From positions 4,356,835-4,420,834 of the forward strand of contig OX638352.1 of assembly GCA_951813545.1 (NCBI GenBank): a stretch of DNA of 64,000 nucleotides, written 5' to 3'. This document shows positions 17,452-26,316 of the stretch, one piece after another. A model generated the notes under the pieces. It was not told the origin of the DNA. It worked only from the letters and a program-made list of their open reading frames with translations, and did no database searches. Each line of letters begins with the position of its first letter. Positions within the stretch are counted from its first letter, which is position 1. Both the position numbers and the translations under genes were made by a program. The DNA comes from an uncultured Poribacteria bacterium. GTDB lineage: Bacteria; Poribacteria; WGA-4E; WGA-3G.

Positions 17452-18447
17452 TTACGCCCTTACACCGACTGCCTTGCGGACCTTCGCCAGAATCGGGATA
17501 GCGATATCGCGCGCTTTTTTCGCACCCACCTCAAGTATCTTATCCAATTCATCGGTGTTGTCCATCAACGCATTATATCGGTCGCGCTTGTCAGAAAAAG
17601 TAGCCTCCAGCAACTTGAACAGTTCCTCTTTCATCGCACCGTATGCAAGTCCACCTTCAAGATAGAGTTTCCGCTTCGCAGCAACGGCATCAGCATCTGC
17701 GAAGTGCTGATAGATTGCGAAGATGTTACATTCATCGGGGTCTTTCGGTTCTTCAGGTCGCCTGGAATCTGTTACAATACGCTTGACAGGTTTGAGGACT
17801 TCGTTAGAAGGTGCAAAGATCGGAATAACATTGTTGTAACTTTTGCTCATTTTTCTGCCATCAATTCCGGGAATCGTCATCACCTCTTTCCGAATTACCG
17901 CTTCCGGAATCGTCAAGACGTTACCGTAATTTTTGTTGAAGGTCAGGGCGACATCACGGGTAATTTCAAGATGTTGCTGCTGGTCAAGCCCAACCGGCAC
18001 AAAATGTGTTCCAAAGAGTAAAATATCTGCCGCCATCAAAACAGGATAGGTAAAGAGTCCTACATTAATGTTCTTGTCCTCTTCACGTCCGGCTGCGGTG
18101 TTGTCGTCAACGATCGCCTTGTAGGCGTGCGAACGGTTTAATAAGCCTTTTGTTGCGAAACAGGACAGCGCCCACGCCAACTCGAACACCTCTGGAATAT
18201 CAGATTGGCGATAGATAATCCCCTCATCCGGATTTAACCCCAGTGCTAACCACGTTGCTGCTGCTTGATAGGTGAGATTCGCCAACTGTTTTCGGTCCCT
18301 GACAGTTGTGAGGGCGTGATAATCCGGTATGAAATAAAGTGCCTGAAACTTTTCCGCGAGTTCCAACGAGGGCTTAAGCATGCCGAGATAGTTGCCGATA
18401 TGCGGCGATCCTGACGGTTTAAGCCCAGTTAAAGCAATCTGTTTCAA
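17452..18447 (-). CDS. trpS: Tryptophanyl-tRNA synthetase
   Basis: 331 residues, the normal length for bacterial TrpS. The class I signatures are S-P-H-I-G-N-Y-L-G (HIGH, about residues 13-21) and G-R-K-M-S-K-S-Y-N (KMSKS, about residues 196-204). It charges tRNA-Trp with tryptophan in the cytoplasm. The start is TTG with AAGGAG upstream; no in-frame ATG fits the N-terminus. It follows the Uma2 gene by 36 bp and is probably the last gene of a leftward run that starts at 20938. Confidence 0.96.
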   Translation of the reverse strand: MKQIALTGLKPSGSPHIGNYLGMLKPSLELAEKFQALYFIPDYHALTTVRDRKQLANLTYQAAATWLALGLNPDEGIIYRQSDIPEVFELAWALSCFATKGLLNRSHAYKAIVDDNTAAGREEDKNINVGLFTYPVLMAADILLFGTHFVPVGLDQQQHLEITRDVALTFNKNYGNVLTIPEAVIRKEVMTIPGIDGRKMSKSYNNVIPIFAPSNEVLKPVKRIVTDSRRPEEPKDPDECNIFAIYQHFADADAVAAKRKLYLEGGLAYGAMKEELFKLLEATFSDKRDRYNALMDNTDELDKILEVGAKKARDIAIPILAKVRKAVGVRA

Positions 18448-18483
18448 TTCGATCTGTGCTCCTTCTTGTGTTAAGGGCTGCTA

Positions 18484-19212
18484 CTATGATAAGTTTTCTT
18501 TTAAGCGAGCGAGTTCCTCGCGAAGGTGTGCAAGTTCAGTTTCAGCGCGTTCAGCGCGTTCCCTATCGCGTTCAGCGCGTTCTCTATCGAGTTTCGCGCG
18601 TGAATTTGCTGCCTCCTCCGGTGTCTGTAACCACTTCCGTGTTACCGGGTCGTAAATCTCGAATCCATCCGCTAATAAGTGAAAATCTAAGCCCAGAGTC
18701 TCAGAAGCAATTCCACCATCAGCGTTGGGGGCAATCTCAACATACTCGCCATCAATCAACCGAAAGCCCATCAACGGCACGGGCAAATAGCGTCTATCAA
18801 CATCATAGAGGAAGTATTCTGAAATCCCAAGCCTCGCGTAGAGTTTCATCTTATTGTTTAAGTCATTTTGCACGGTACCTTTACTTGAAAACTCGACCAC
18901 AAAGTCAGGGGGTTTTCCTTCTTCCCATATCTTGTAGGTGCGGCGGGGTTTTTTACCCACTCCGAAACAGATGAGTATATCTGGAGAGACGGCTTTTGGG
19001 GGTCTGGTATCTTCGTAATACATCATGAGATTGCCGGAAATGTAGACATCGGGCGTGTCTGTGTAGTAGGCTCTGAAGATTAACCGCATACGGAGTATTG
19101 CTTCTATGTGAAGATCGGTTTCAGCAATAGGTTTCCCATCTGATTCAGGATAGAGGTCCACTGTTTCGGTCGGTGCGTAAGAGGTTCGGAGCGCGTTTGA
19201 GGAAGTTTCCAT
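18484..19212 (-). CDS. Uma2-family (DUF820) PD-(D/E)XK nuclease-like protein
   Basis: About 242 residues from the ATG at 19212, which has a perfect AAAGGAG. The core P-D-I-L-I-C-F-G ... P-D-F-V-V-E-F-S-S-K matches the Uma2/DUF820 restriction-endonuclease fold, with acidic residues and E-x-S-(S)-K as the putative catalytic set. The last 40 residues are a highly charged coiled coil built from repeated R-A-E-R-D-R-E units, encoded by near-identical direct DNA repeats (about 18535-18600). Uma2 proteins are numerous in cyanobacteria and related environmental phyla and their targets are unknown. There is no cognate partner gene here. Confidence 0.85.
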   Translation of the reverse strand: METSSNALRTSYAPTETVDLYPESDGKPIAETDLHIEAILRMRLIFRAYYTDTPDVYISGNLMMYYEDTRPPKAVSPDILICFGVGKKPRRTYKIWEEGKPPDFVVEFSSKGTVQNDLNNKMKLYARLGISEYFLYDVDRRYLPVPLMGFRLIDGEYVEIAPNADGGIASETLGLDFHLLADGFEIYDPVTRKWLQTPEEAANSRAKLDRERAERDRERAERAETELAHLREELARLKENLS

Positions 19213-19284
19213 GAGAGCCTCTCCTTTTGTGTAGTGTGTCACCAGATATGTGTTAGTTAAGTATACCTAAAAAAATTGAGAATG

Positions 19285-20133
19285 TCAAATTTTTTGACAG
19301 GATTTACCAACTTTCCGTATGACGATGACATCCCCCCGTTTTAAGCCTAATTGCTTGTCGGCGCTGCCGCTATTTATAGCAATTTCTAACAACCCAGAAC
19401 TTCCGATGATTGCCAGAGGCTTGCCGACTCCAGATTCAGCGTAAGCACGGTTGAATCGATTAAGTCTCACACTTCCAATTCTGATTTCATAAGCAGAAAT
19501 CTCTCCGGTAGACGCGCTTTCCAAATCGGCAATTGCGTTTTCTGAAATATTTGTTATCGCATTCCCAAATCCATCAATTTTGACGATTTGCCCTGTCAGT
19601 GTATTACCGGATAACTCCGGTGCTTGAATCGGTAATTGAACGAGCATTTGCACTGGCGGCCCGATGTCCGCAAGTGGCACACCCAGGGATAGGTGTGCCG
19701 CGACAGGTGCGAAAATATCCCTACCGTGGAATGTGTTACTCACTTCTGGCAGATGGTATGCTTTATTCTGAATCTCCACGGCATTTATTGATTGTGCTTC
19801 TTCGTCCTCAGTGCTTTGCAATAGGTAACTCAGCACGCCATTGTCGGGACAGACGAAAGATGCGTTGTCCGTTTGGCAAGCGATCGCGCGTCGATCACTC
19901 CCGACGCCCGGATCAACTACGATAACATGAATCGTTCCTTTTGGGAAGTAGTTGTGGACAGCATAAATTGAAAAAGCGGCTTCGTAGATATCTTGTGGTG
20001 GGACAGCATGCGTGAGATCAACTACTTGCACATTCGGATTGATGCCGAGGATGACTCCCTTCATGATTCCAACATAAGTATCGCGTATACCGAAATCCGT
20101 TGTTAGCGTGATGATCGGAGATGGTTCACTCAT
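19285..20133 (-). CDS. SAM hydrolase / SAM hydroxide adenosyltransferase (DUF62 family)
   Basis: About 282 residues from the ATG at 20133. Family signatures: T-T-D-F-G-x-x-D-x-Y-V-G near the N-terminus, V-D-P-G-V-G-S-D-R-R, P-D-N-G-V-L-S and F-H-G-R-D-I-F-A-P-V-A, then a C-terminal beta-barrel with D-G-F-G-N-A-I-T-N-I. These enzymes cleave S-adenosylmethionine to adenosine and methionine using water; fluorinases and chlorinases are related. An upstream in-frame start (20229) would overlap the previous gene by 92 bp; I prefer 20133, 4 bp after that gene's stop, because it matches the usual family N-terminus. Confidence 0.85.
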   Translation of the reverse strand: MSEPSPIITLTTDFGIRDTYVGIMKGVILGINPNVQVVDLTHAVPPQDIYEAAFSIYAVHNYFPKGTIHVIVVDPGVGSDRRAIACQTDNASFVCPDNGVLSYLLQSTEDEEAQSINAVEIQNKAYHLPEVSNTFHGRDIFAPVAAHLSLGVPLADIGPPVQMLVQLPIQAPELSGNTLTGQIVKIDGFGNAITNISENAIADLESASTGEISAYEIRIGSVRLNRFNRAYAESGVGKPLAIIGSSGLLEIAINSGSADKQLGLKRGDVIVIRKVGKSCQKI

Positions 20134-20137
20134 TTGA

Positions 20138-20938
20138 TTAGAGGTTTGCCTGCATCCAAGCGAAACTTTTTCGTTGTCCTGTGCCGTCGTTTTCCCTGCC
20201 TTCGTATTCACAGCACCAGACTCCGTCATAGCCTGCCTCTCTCAGACATCGGATTGCCTTCGCGAGATCTATTTCGCCTTCGCCGAGTGCCTCGCCTCGG
20301 TAATCCCCACGTGCCCCGGTGCCATCTTTTAGATGCGTGTGCAGTGTATAAGGCGCGACGATCTCGTAATATCTACCGACCGTCTCTAAGTCATGACCCG
20401 CCCATCGGTAATTCATCGTGTCCATATTCGCACCGACATACTTAGAACCGACTTGTTCAAAGAGTTCTACTTGCAAATCGCCATCGTTTGTAACGATGCC
20501 GTGGTTGTCCACTGCTAAGTAGACCTCGTCACGTTCGGTAAATTCGAGGCATCGTTTCAGACAGCCAGCCATCGCTTCCACCCATCGGCTTTCTGGAACA
20601 GCGTCCTTTGCAGAGCCACCCTCCGTGCGCAGGACTGAGGTACCGAGTAATTTGGCAAGCCCTGCGATGCGTTCCATCCGTGCGACTTGGGATTGGATAG
20701 TTTCCTCTTCCAGCACAACAAAATCGTTTCCTGCAGCGAGGGCGGAGACTTGCAGTCCGTAACCTTCAACCTGCTTTCTCACGGCTTCCGCGTTTTGTTC
20801 CGGATTAGCCGTTTCCGAGTTCCATACATCGCCGATCTGGAGTTCAACGTAGCTGAACCCCGTTTCACTTGTAAATTTCAAAAAATCGTCAAGCGATTTA
20901 CTTGCGTAGTTGTAATGAATAAGTCCTAATTTCGACAT
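20138..20938 (-). CDS. Sugar phosphate isomerase/epimerase-like TIM-barrel protein
   Basis: 266 residues of the xylose isomerase-like AP endonuclease 2 fold. It has an N-terminal L-G-L-I-H-Y-N-Y strand, F-S-Y-V-E-L-Q-I, a metal-site-type L-A-V-D-N-H-G-I and N-M-D-T-M-N, T-L-H-T-H-L-K-D-G, and a terminal W-C-C-E-Y-E-G-R. The His/Asp/Glu residues in these motifs suggest a divalent metal site. The precise substrate cannot be named from sequence. A purine-rich AGAGAGGAGAAAA leader precedes the ATG. It heads the leftward run with the SAM hydrolase gene 4 bp downstream. Confidence 0.8.
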   Translation of the reverse strand: MSKLGLIHYNYASKSLDDFLKFTSETGFSYVELQIGDVWNSETANPEQNAEAVRKQVEGYGLQVSALAAGNDFVVLEEETIQSQVARMERIAGLAKLLGTSVLRTEGGSAKDAVPESRWVEAMAGCLKRCLEFTERDEVYLAVDNHGIVTNDGDLQVELFEQVGSKYVGANMDTMNYRWAGHDLETVGRYYEIVAPYTLHTHLKDGTGARGDYRGEALGEGEIDLAKAIRCLREAGYDGVWCCEYEGRENDGTGQRKSFAWMQANL

Positions 20939-21039
20939 AAATTTATTTTCTCCTCTCTGATATCCAAATCCAATAAGAGATGTTACAAACCACTCTTACT
21001 GTGTGGCTGACCGCTGACTGCTGACAACTTAAAAAAGAC

Positions 21040-21068
21040 TTGCCTCTTTAAAGTTGTTATGCTATAAT
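21040..21068 (+). promoter_or_regulatory. Sigma-70-type promoter for the mqnE operon
   Basis: TTGCCT (21040-21045) and TATAAT (21063-21068) with a 17-bp spacer, about 105 bp upstream of the mqnE start. Confidence 0.6.
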
Positions 21069-21172
21069 ACCTTTGTTGCAAAATAAGTGTCAAGCAATTT
21101 TTCACTTTCTATGGCGAGTTTTTGCTTGCGAACTTCGCCCAAAAGTTGATAACCGATTAGGATAAAGAGATA

Positions 21173-22309
21173 ATGGAGAACTATAGTCGTTTTACGGACC
21201 CGAAGTTGCCTGCTATCTATGAAAAAGTCAAGGCAGAACAACGGCTTTCCTTTGAAGAAGGTGTTGCACTTTACGAAAGTCCGGATATTACGGGAGTTGG
21301 GTTTATTGCGAATCATGCCCGTGAACGTCTGAATGGGAACGTCGCCTACTATAACATCAACCAACATATTGATTATTCAAATGTCTGTATTCTGCACGCC
21401 CGATGCCACTTTTGTGCGTTTGCTCGAAAAAATATGCAAACGGAGGGCGCGTGGGAGATGAGCGTTGATGAATTTTTAGACAAGGCGATGTATTCTATAG
21501 AGAACGGATGCACTGAGATTCATAGTGTGGGTGGCTTGCACCCTAAACTACCTTTCGATTATTATCTGGACATCATCCGTGGACTCAAAGAACGGATGCC
21601 ACAGGTACACCTCAAATTCTTCACTGCTGTTGAGATTCACCACTTCTCACGTATCTTTAAAATGTCAATAGAGGAAGTCCTGGTAGTATTGCGGGAGGCT
21701 GGTTTGGATTCGCTGCCCGGAGGCGGTGCCGAAATATTCGCGGAAGAGACGCGTGAGAAAATTTGCCCGGGGAAATTGAGTGCAGAAGGTTGGTTAGAGG
21801 TTCACGGTATTGCGCATCGCCTCGGTATTTCCACAAACGCTACAATGCTTTATGGACATCTTGAAACAAACGAGGATAGGGTGGATCATTTTATTCGGTT
21901 ACGGGAACAACAGGATAAATCCGGCGGTTTCGTGACGTTCATTCCGCTTGCGTTTCATCCTGCGAACACTCGTATGGCATATCTTCCATCAACGACCGGT
22001 TTGACTGATCTCCGAAATATTGCCGTCGCACGCCTCATGCTTGATAATCTGCCACATATTAAAGTTTACTGGATTATGACGGGTTTGAAAACAGCGCAGA
22101 TCGCGCTCCGTTTTGGAGCTGATGATATTGACGGGACTGTAACCGAGGAAAAAATCACACACATGGCAGGTGCGGACACGCCGGAGGCTGTTTCTGTTTC
22201 GTCACTGACGCACCTCATTGAGGAAGCCGGTTTCGTGCCTGTTGAGCGCGATACACTTTACAATGAAATCGTTCGAGAGGGGAACCGGTGGTACAGAAAG
22301 GCCGCTTGA
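21173..22309 (+). CDS. mqnE: Aminofutalosine synthase (radical SAM)
   Basis: 378 residues. It has the radical SAM cluster cysteines in N-V-C-I-L-H-A-R-C-H-F-C-A-F (Cys72, Cys78, Cys81), then H-S-V-G-G-L-H-P and L-P-G-G-G-A-E-I-F, which are typical of the MqnE/MqnC/CofH group. MqnE joins SAM to 3-[(1-carboxyvinyl)oxy]benzoate to make aminofutalosine in the futalosine menaquinone route. The linked mqnA supports MqnE over MqnC. The cysteine spacing is C-x5-C-x2-C rather than the usual C-x3-C-x2-C. It overlaps mqnA by 22 bp. Confidence 0.9.
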   Translation: MENYSRFTDPKLPAIYEKVKAEQRLSFEEGVALYESPDITGVGFIANHARERLNGNVAYYNINQHIDYSNVCILHARCHFCAFARKNMQTEGAWEMSVDEFLDKAMYSIENGCTEIHSVGGLHPKLPFDYYLDIIRGLKERMPQVHLKFFTAVEIHHFSRIFKMSIEEVLVVLREAGLDSLPGGGAEIFAEETREKICPGKLSAEGWLEVHGIAHRLGISTNATMLYGHLETNEDRVDHFIRLREQQDKSGGFVTFIPLAFHPANTRMAYLPSTTGLTDLRNIAVARLMLDNLPHIKVYWIMTGLKTAQIALRFGADDIDGTVTEEKITHMAGADTPEAVSVSSLTHLIEEAGFVPVERDTLYNEIVREGNRWYRKAA

Positions 22310-23127
22310 GGGTAGGCGCGGTTTCGTTTTTGAACACTAAACCGCTCATTTATCCTCTTTTGAACGAAGAAATCCAGACGGATATTGCGCTCAGTGTTGA
22401 TGTGCCAAGCCGCGTCGCAACATTCTTAAGTGAAGGTAAACTTGATGTCGGGTTAATCCCGATTATCGAATATTTTCGTGCGAAACCTTCGGATACGAAT
22501 TTTTGCATTCTACCAAATATATCAATCGCATCGCACGGAAGTGTCAAAAGTATCCAACTGTTCAGCCGCGTACCGATTCAGGAAATTCGCCGCATCGCTC
22601 TTGATACGAGTTCCCGTACCTCCGTTGCCTTATTGAAAATTTTGCTCGCTGAAAAATATGGAATTTCGCCAGCGTTCACAACATGTGCCTCGACGGTGAT
22701 TCCAAGTACAGCCCTGCAAAACCGGCAATATCCACCTTTTGAAGCAGTTCTCTTGATTGGAGATCCGGCACTTAGACAGCTTGGTTCAACTGACTACAGT
22801 ATTGATCTCGGGGAGGCATGGCATAAGTTCACGGGTTTACCTTTTGTTTATGCGTGTTGGACTGCAAGGAAGGAAGCACAACTGGATGATTTACCGGAAC
22901 TGCTCCTTGAATCGAAAACACGTGGTATCGCACAAATCCCGGAAATCGCACGGATTGAGGCGCAAAGGCTCGGTTTTCCCGAAAAGCTCTGCCTCGATTA
23001 TTTACAACATAATATCAAATATGACTTGGGTGAATCTGAGATTGCTGGCCTTGAGCTTTTTTATAAATATGCCGTGAAGAACGACCTTGCACCACCGTGC
23101 CGTCGCCTGTCTTTTGCTGGTAGTTGA
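22288..23127 (+). CDS. mqnA: Chorismate dehydratase
   Basis: 279 residues, starting at a GTG inside the end of mqnE. The N-terminus R-V-G-A-V-S-F-L-N-T-K-P-L and the later D-V-G-L-I-P-I-I-E-Y and L-I-G-D-P-A-L motifs are those of the MqnA periplasmic-binding-protein-like fold. It removes water from chorismate to give 3-[(1-carboxyvinyl)oxy]benzoate, the substrate of MqnE, so these two genes encode the first two steps of the futalosine pathway. The overlap with mqnE suggests coupled translation. Confidence 0.92.
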   Translation: MVQKGRLRVGAVSFLNTKPLIYPLLNEEIQTDIALSVDVPSRVATFLSEGKLDVGLIPIIEYFRAKPSDTNFCILPNISIASHGSVKSIQLFSRVPIQEIRRIALDTSSRTSVALLKILLAEKYGISPAFTTCASTVIPSTALQNRQYPPFEAVLLIGDPALRQLGSTDYSIDLGEAWHKFTGLPFVYACWTARKEAQLDDLPELLLESKTRGIAQIPEIARIEAQRLGFPEKLCLDYLQHNIKYDLGESEIAGLELFYKYAVKNDLAPPCRRLSFAGS

Positions 23128-23140
23128 GAGGGTATAAAAA

Positions 23141-23641
23141 ATGGAAGCCGTTGAAAAATCCACCAACAATACTGAGTTTGAAAAGCAGTTTGAAGACTAT
23201 CTCAAAAGTTGTGGACTCCGTTTGACCCAAAAACGATTGGATGTTTTAAACCAAGTCTTTGACTATCCTGGCCATTTCCAAACAGAAGACCTTTTGGTTC
23301 AGATGCGTCGTAACGGCTATCTCGTATCGCGCCCAACGATCTATCGGACATTGCCGCTGCTGGTGAGAAGTGGGTTATTAACAGAATTTATTGATGCACA
23401 GAAAAATACTCGCTACGAGAGCATCCATTCGCTGCGAGAACATGCACACCTTATCTGTCTACGGTGCAGCCAGATTGTTGAGTTTAAAGAGCCAGAGATT
23501 GATGCCTTACAGAAGGCAGTGTGTGAAGCGCACGACTTTAAAGCCGTACGCTTCCGTAATGAGATCATCGGTTACTGCGCTGAGTGCCAAGCAGAATTAG
23601 AACCCAAAACGCCCGATGAAGACAGCGAAGCTACTGCTTAA
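23141..23641 (+). CDS. Fur-family metal- or peroxide-responsive repressor
   Basis: 166 residues. A winged-helix N-terminal domain (G-L-R-L-T-Q-K-R, then S-R-P-T-I-Y-R-T-L) is followed by a dimerisation domain with H-x-H (101, 103), C-x2-C (106, 109) and C-x2-C (146, 149), i.e. a complete structural zinc site. It starts 14 bp after mqnA and is probably in the same operon, an unusual pairing. The sequence alone does not separate Fur, PerR and Zur. The last 11 bp overlap the end of the convergent CBM-like gene. Confidence 0.9.
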   Translation: MEAVEKSTNNTEFEKQFEDYLKSCGLRLTQKRLDVLNQVFDYPGHFQTEDLLVQMRRNGYLVSRPTIYRTLPLLVRSGLLTEFIDAQKNTRYESIHSLREHAHLICLRCSQIVEFKEPEIDALQKAVCEAHDFKAVRFRNEIIGYCAECQAELEPKTPDEDSEATA

Positions 23642-24323
23642 GCCGTGCCCACGTTGTGGTGAGCAGCCCCTCGGGATTAACGTCTGTAAGCCCGCTGCTC
23701 GCATTCTCATAGTCTTCGTCTGTAGGTTCATAATCTAAGTCGCTTGACCAGCAAATAACGTCGTACTGGGTCTGGTTCGAGCTCTGTCGTGTCCAGATCA
23801 TCATAACGTTTTCACCGTCTTGTAATTTGTTGACCGTACCACCGTCCTGTCCAAAATCGCCTGTCCGCAGCCATGCCCATTCGGGAACATTTTCTTCAAG
23901 GATGATGTGATCCGGACGAGCAAAGGCGGGTTTGTCCGTTGGAATTTCATCGCCATCGTCGCCCAAAACCCACAACCAATCCGAATGGTTGCTCGGATTT
24001 ATGACGTGCACGATGAACCGCCAGTCCCCTGCTTTTCCATCAGCGGCACTGATGTCAAACCTATAGAGTAACCAACCTTGTCCACCGGCGTTCGTGACGA
24101 TATCGCCGAACGCACCTTCCGTGGGATCAAGTGCCCCTTCACCCTTGCCTAATTTATAGACATCCGCAGAGTCCCTTTCATCAAAGGCTTCTGCTTCAAA
24201 CCATATTTGTTCGCCACTCCCATATTTAGAAACTCTAAAGTCTTCTACGGCAAAGCCTGTAAACGGCTGTATCAACAAAAAACAGAAAACTAAGCCAAAA
24301 GTTAACTGACATTTTTGAAACAT
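23631..24323 (-). CDS. Secreted CBM-like protein, paralog 1
   Basis: 230 residues on the minus strand. After a signal peptide (about residues 1-25, ending GFA) comes a beta-rich domain starting I-W-F-E-A-E-A-F. That is reminiscent of CBM6/CBM35-type carbohydrate-binding modules, which begin with an E-A-E calcium/ligand motif. W-L-L-Y-R-F-D-I-S and S-D-W-L-W-V-L-G-D-D-G-D follow. It ends in the tail LLTTTWARLKQ, shared in type with the LamG-like proteins. It is 42 bp from, and strongly similar to, the next gene. Glycan binding is inferred, not shown. Confidence 0.72.
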   Translation of the reverse strand: MFQKCQLTFGLVFCFLLIQPFTGFAVEDFRVSKYGSGEQIWFEAEAFDERDSADVYKLGKGEGALDPTEGAFGDIVTNAGGQGWLLYRFDISAADGKAGDWRFIVHVINPSNHSDWLWVLGDDGDEIPTDKPAFARPDHIILEENVPEWAWLRTGDFGQDGGTVNKLQDGENVMMIWTRQSSNQTQYDVICWSSDLDYEPTDEDYENASSGLTDVNPEGLLTTTWARLKQ

Positions 24324-24365
24324 AATAATCCCCCTTCATCGTATTTTTATACTATTTTAAAGAAG

Positions 24366-25058
24366 TTACTGCTTAAGCCGACTCCACGTTGTGGTGAGTA
24401 ACCCATCAGGTTCTACTGGCAGCGTTTTATCTTTCGCTTTTTCGTAGTCTTCGTCTGTAGGTTGATACTCTAAGTCACTTGACCAGCAGAAAACGTCGTA
24501 TTGGACTTGGAGCGAGCTCTGTCGTGTCCAGATCATCATGACATTTTCACCGTCTTGTAATTTGTTGACTGTGCCACCGTCCTTTCCAAAATCACCCGTC
24601 CGCATCCACATCCAGGTAGGAACGTTTTCTTCAAAGATAATGTCATCGGGACGGACAAAAGCAGGAGCCACCTTTGGAATCTTATCGCCGTCGTCTCCCA
24701 AAACCCACAACCAATCGGAGTGGTTGCTCGGATTTATGAGCCGTCCGATAAACCGCCAGTCTCCAGCCTTTCCACCGGCACGACTGATGTCAAACCTATA
24801 GAGTATCCAACCTTGTCCACCGGCATTCGTGACGATATCACCGAACGCACCGTCAGCAGGATCTACAGCCTTTTCGCCTTTGCCCAACTTATAGACATCG
24901 TCGGAATCCCTTTCGTCGAAGGCTTCCGCCTCAAACCAAATCTGTTCGCCCTTTCCGTTCTCCGAGACCTTGAATTCTTCTACGGCAAAGCCTGCAAACG
25001 GCTGTATCAGCAGAAGGCAGAGGGCTAAACCGAGCGTTAATTGACATTTTGGGAGCAT
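24366..25058 (-). CDS. Secreted CBM-like protein, paralog 2
   Basis: 230 residues, the same length and layout as the adjacent 23631-24323 product: signal peptide, E-A-E-A-F-D-E-R-D-S start, the central G-G-Q-G-W-I-L-Y-R-F-D-I-S motif, N-K-L-Q-D-G-E-N-V-M-M-I-W near the C-terminus, and the tail LLTTTWSRLKQ. The pair arose by tandem duplication. This copy is probably transcribed first, with the other following after 42 bp. No catalytic residues are evident. Confidence 0.72.
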   Translation of the reverse strand: MLPKCQLTLGLALCLLLIQPFAGFAVEEFKVSENGKGEQIWFEAEAFDERDSDDVYKLGKGEKAVDPADGAFGDIVTNAGGQGWILYRFDISRAGGKAGDWRFIGRLINPSNHSDWLWVLGDDGDKIPKVAPAFVRPDDIIFEENVPTWMWMRTGDFGKDGGTVNKLQDGENVMMIWTRQSSLQVQYDVFCWSSDLEYQPTDEDYEKAKDKTLPVEPDGLLTTTWSRLKQ

Positions 25059-25471
25059 TGTGCATCCTCCTGTTTGCTGGCAGGATTCCTAACCCCACCA
25101 CATAGAGTAAAAAACGAAATCTTGACAATCTTTGAGGGTTTCGGTTAATAATGGTGCGTGAATTAGCGGTAATCTTCCTAACCGCTCGGCACCCTATCAA
25201 CTACAAAAATGATAACATATTTTACTGAACCTTACCAATTGCTTGCAAAAATGATAACATATTTCACCGAAAGCATCAAGTAAAAGATTTCCAAATCTTT
25301 GCTTAACTTCTTTCAACAGACATTGTATCTTTGACACAGAAAAACAATCAACCCACCGAAAGCATATTGCCCGCCATTCTACCACATTCAACAAGGCAAA
25401 CGCGACATCAGTTCGCACCGATTGGACTTCCATCCCTTGTCGGTGTGGTTTGTAAAGCAAATTATAGCATA
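25059..25471. other. Intergenic region with a short direct repeat
   Basis: About 410 bp. It holds two copies of a CAAAAATGATAACATATTT-type block (near 25205 and 25245) about 41 bp apart. An 87-codon ORF on the minus strand (25197-25460) has no recognisable domain and overlaps these repeats, so I do not call it a gene. Confidence 0.4.
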
Positions 25472-26299
25472 TTAAACACTTAACTTTACAACATCTTGTT
25501 TAACAATTTCTTTCGTATGTCCATAAGACGCGGCTTCCACCAGTTCCTGAACTTCAGGTGTTAAGCGGTTGATAATAGTCTCTGGCAAACTTGGCTGTCC
25601 CTCGTATTGCGGACGATAGCGTAGAATCAGGAAGCGGCGATCTCGATCTTTCGGTTTCCACTGCAAAACGCCGTGTGTCAAGAGTTCAGAGATAACTACA
25701 AAATCACCTGCCTTCGGAGTAATATTGGTAAAAACGTCGTCTGGCTCAGGGTTGATACCGTCCGGTCCTGGGGTGAGGAGGTCTTCAGGTCGCTCGAATT
25801 TGCTCTTATGCGAACCGGGGATAACAATAAGCCCTCCATCACCGGGTCGCACGTCTGTCAAATAGAAGAACGCCACGAAGTCGTTGCAATAGATTTGGCT
25901 ATTCTGAACTTCGTAGCGGGTGAGCCAGTGCCGTCCCTCGCGCGCGCAGTGCAAACCTACTGGATGTTGCCTGACTGGATGGTGTTGTTCGAGTGTGAGG
26001 GTGCCAGTGACAAACCGCGGTTTATCGTAGGTAAACTCTTTGATAAGGGGCCAGATAGCTGGATGCACCGTCATCGCCTCAAGCGAACGGTCAAAGGCGA
26101 ACCCGTGTTCATATCTTCCACCTTTGCCTGGCTCTAACTCACGGGGGCGCGTCGTAAATCCTTCCGGACGTTCATCAAGCGGCGTATGAATATACCGATC
26201 CACCGCCTCTTGTGCTTCCTTGAGTGCATTTCCTTTGACTGCTCCTTCGATGTGCAAATAACCTGTAACATCAAACAGGTAGCGTTGTTCTGGTGTCAT
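25472..26299 (-). CDS. Phytanoyl-CoA dioxygenase (PhyH) family protein, paralog 1
   Basis: 275 residues. It shows the PhyH cupin core: C-N-D-F-V-A-F-F-Y-L-T-D-V, P-G-D-G-G-L-I-V-I-P-G-S-H-K and the distal L-T-H-G-V-L-Q-W with a following Arg-rich R-R-F-L-I-L-R-Y. These Fe(II)/2-oxoglutarate enzymes hydroxylate varied small molecules. The residue two before the C-N-D segment is Tyr (I-Y-C-N-D), where the neighbour has His (I-H-C-N-D), so one candidate iron ligand may be changed. It lies 17 bp after paralog 2 in the same operon. The substrate is unknown. Confidence 0.85.
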   Translation of the reverse strand: MTPEQRYLFDVTGYLHIEGAVKGNALKEAQEAVDRYIHTPLDERPEGFTTRPRELEPGKGGRYEHGFAFDRSLEAMTVHPAIWPLIKEFTYDKPRFVTGTLTLEQHHPVRQHPVGLHCAREGRHWLTRYEVQNSQIYCNDFVAFFYLTDVRPGDGGLIVIPGSHKSKFERPEDLLTPGPDGINPEPDDVFTNITPKAGDFVVISELLTHGVLQWKPKDRDRRFLILRYRPQYEGQPSLPETIINRLTPEVQELVEAASYGHTKEIVKQDVVKLSV

Positions 26300-26316
26300 T
26301 TTCGATTCCTTTCAAG

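Noticed and set aside
25203..25271. Possible CRISPR-like repeats (CAAAAATGATAACATATTT twice)
   Set aside because: Only two copies, no regular spacers and no cas genes; a simple direct repeat.
25197..25460. 87-codon ORF on the minus strand between CBM-like and PhyH genes
   Set aside because: No domain recognised, overlaps a direct DNA repeat, and its Cys/Phe-rich end is the translation of that repeat.
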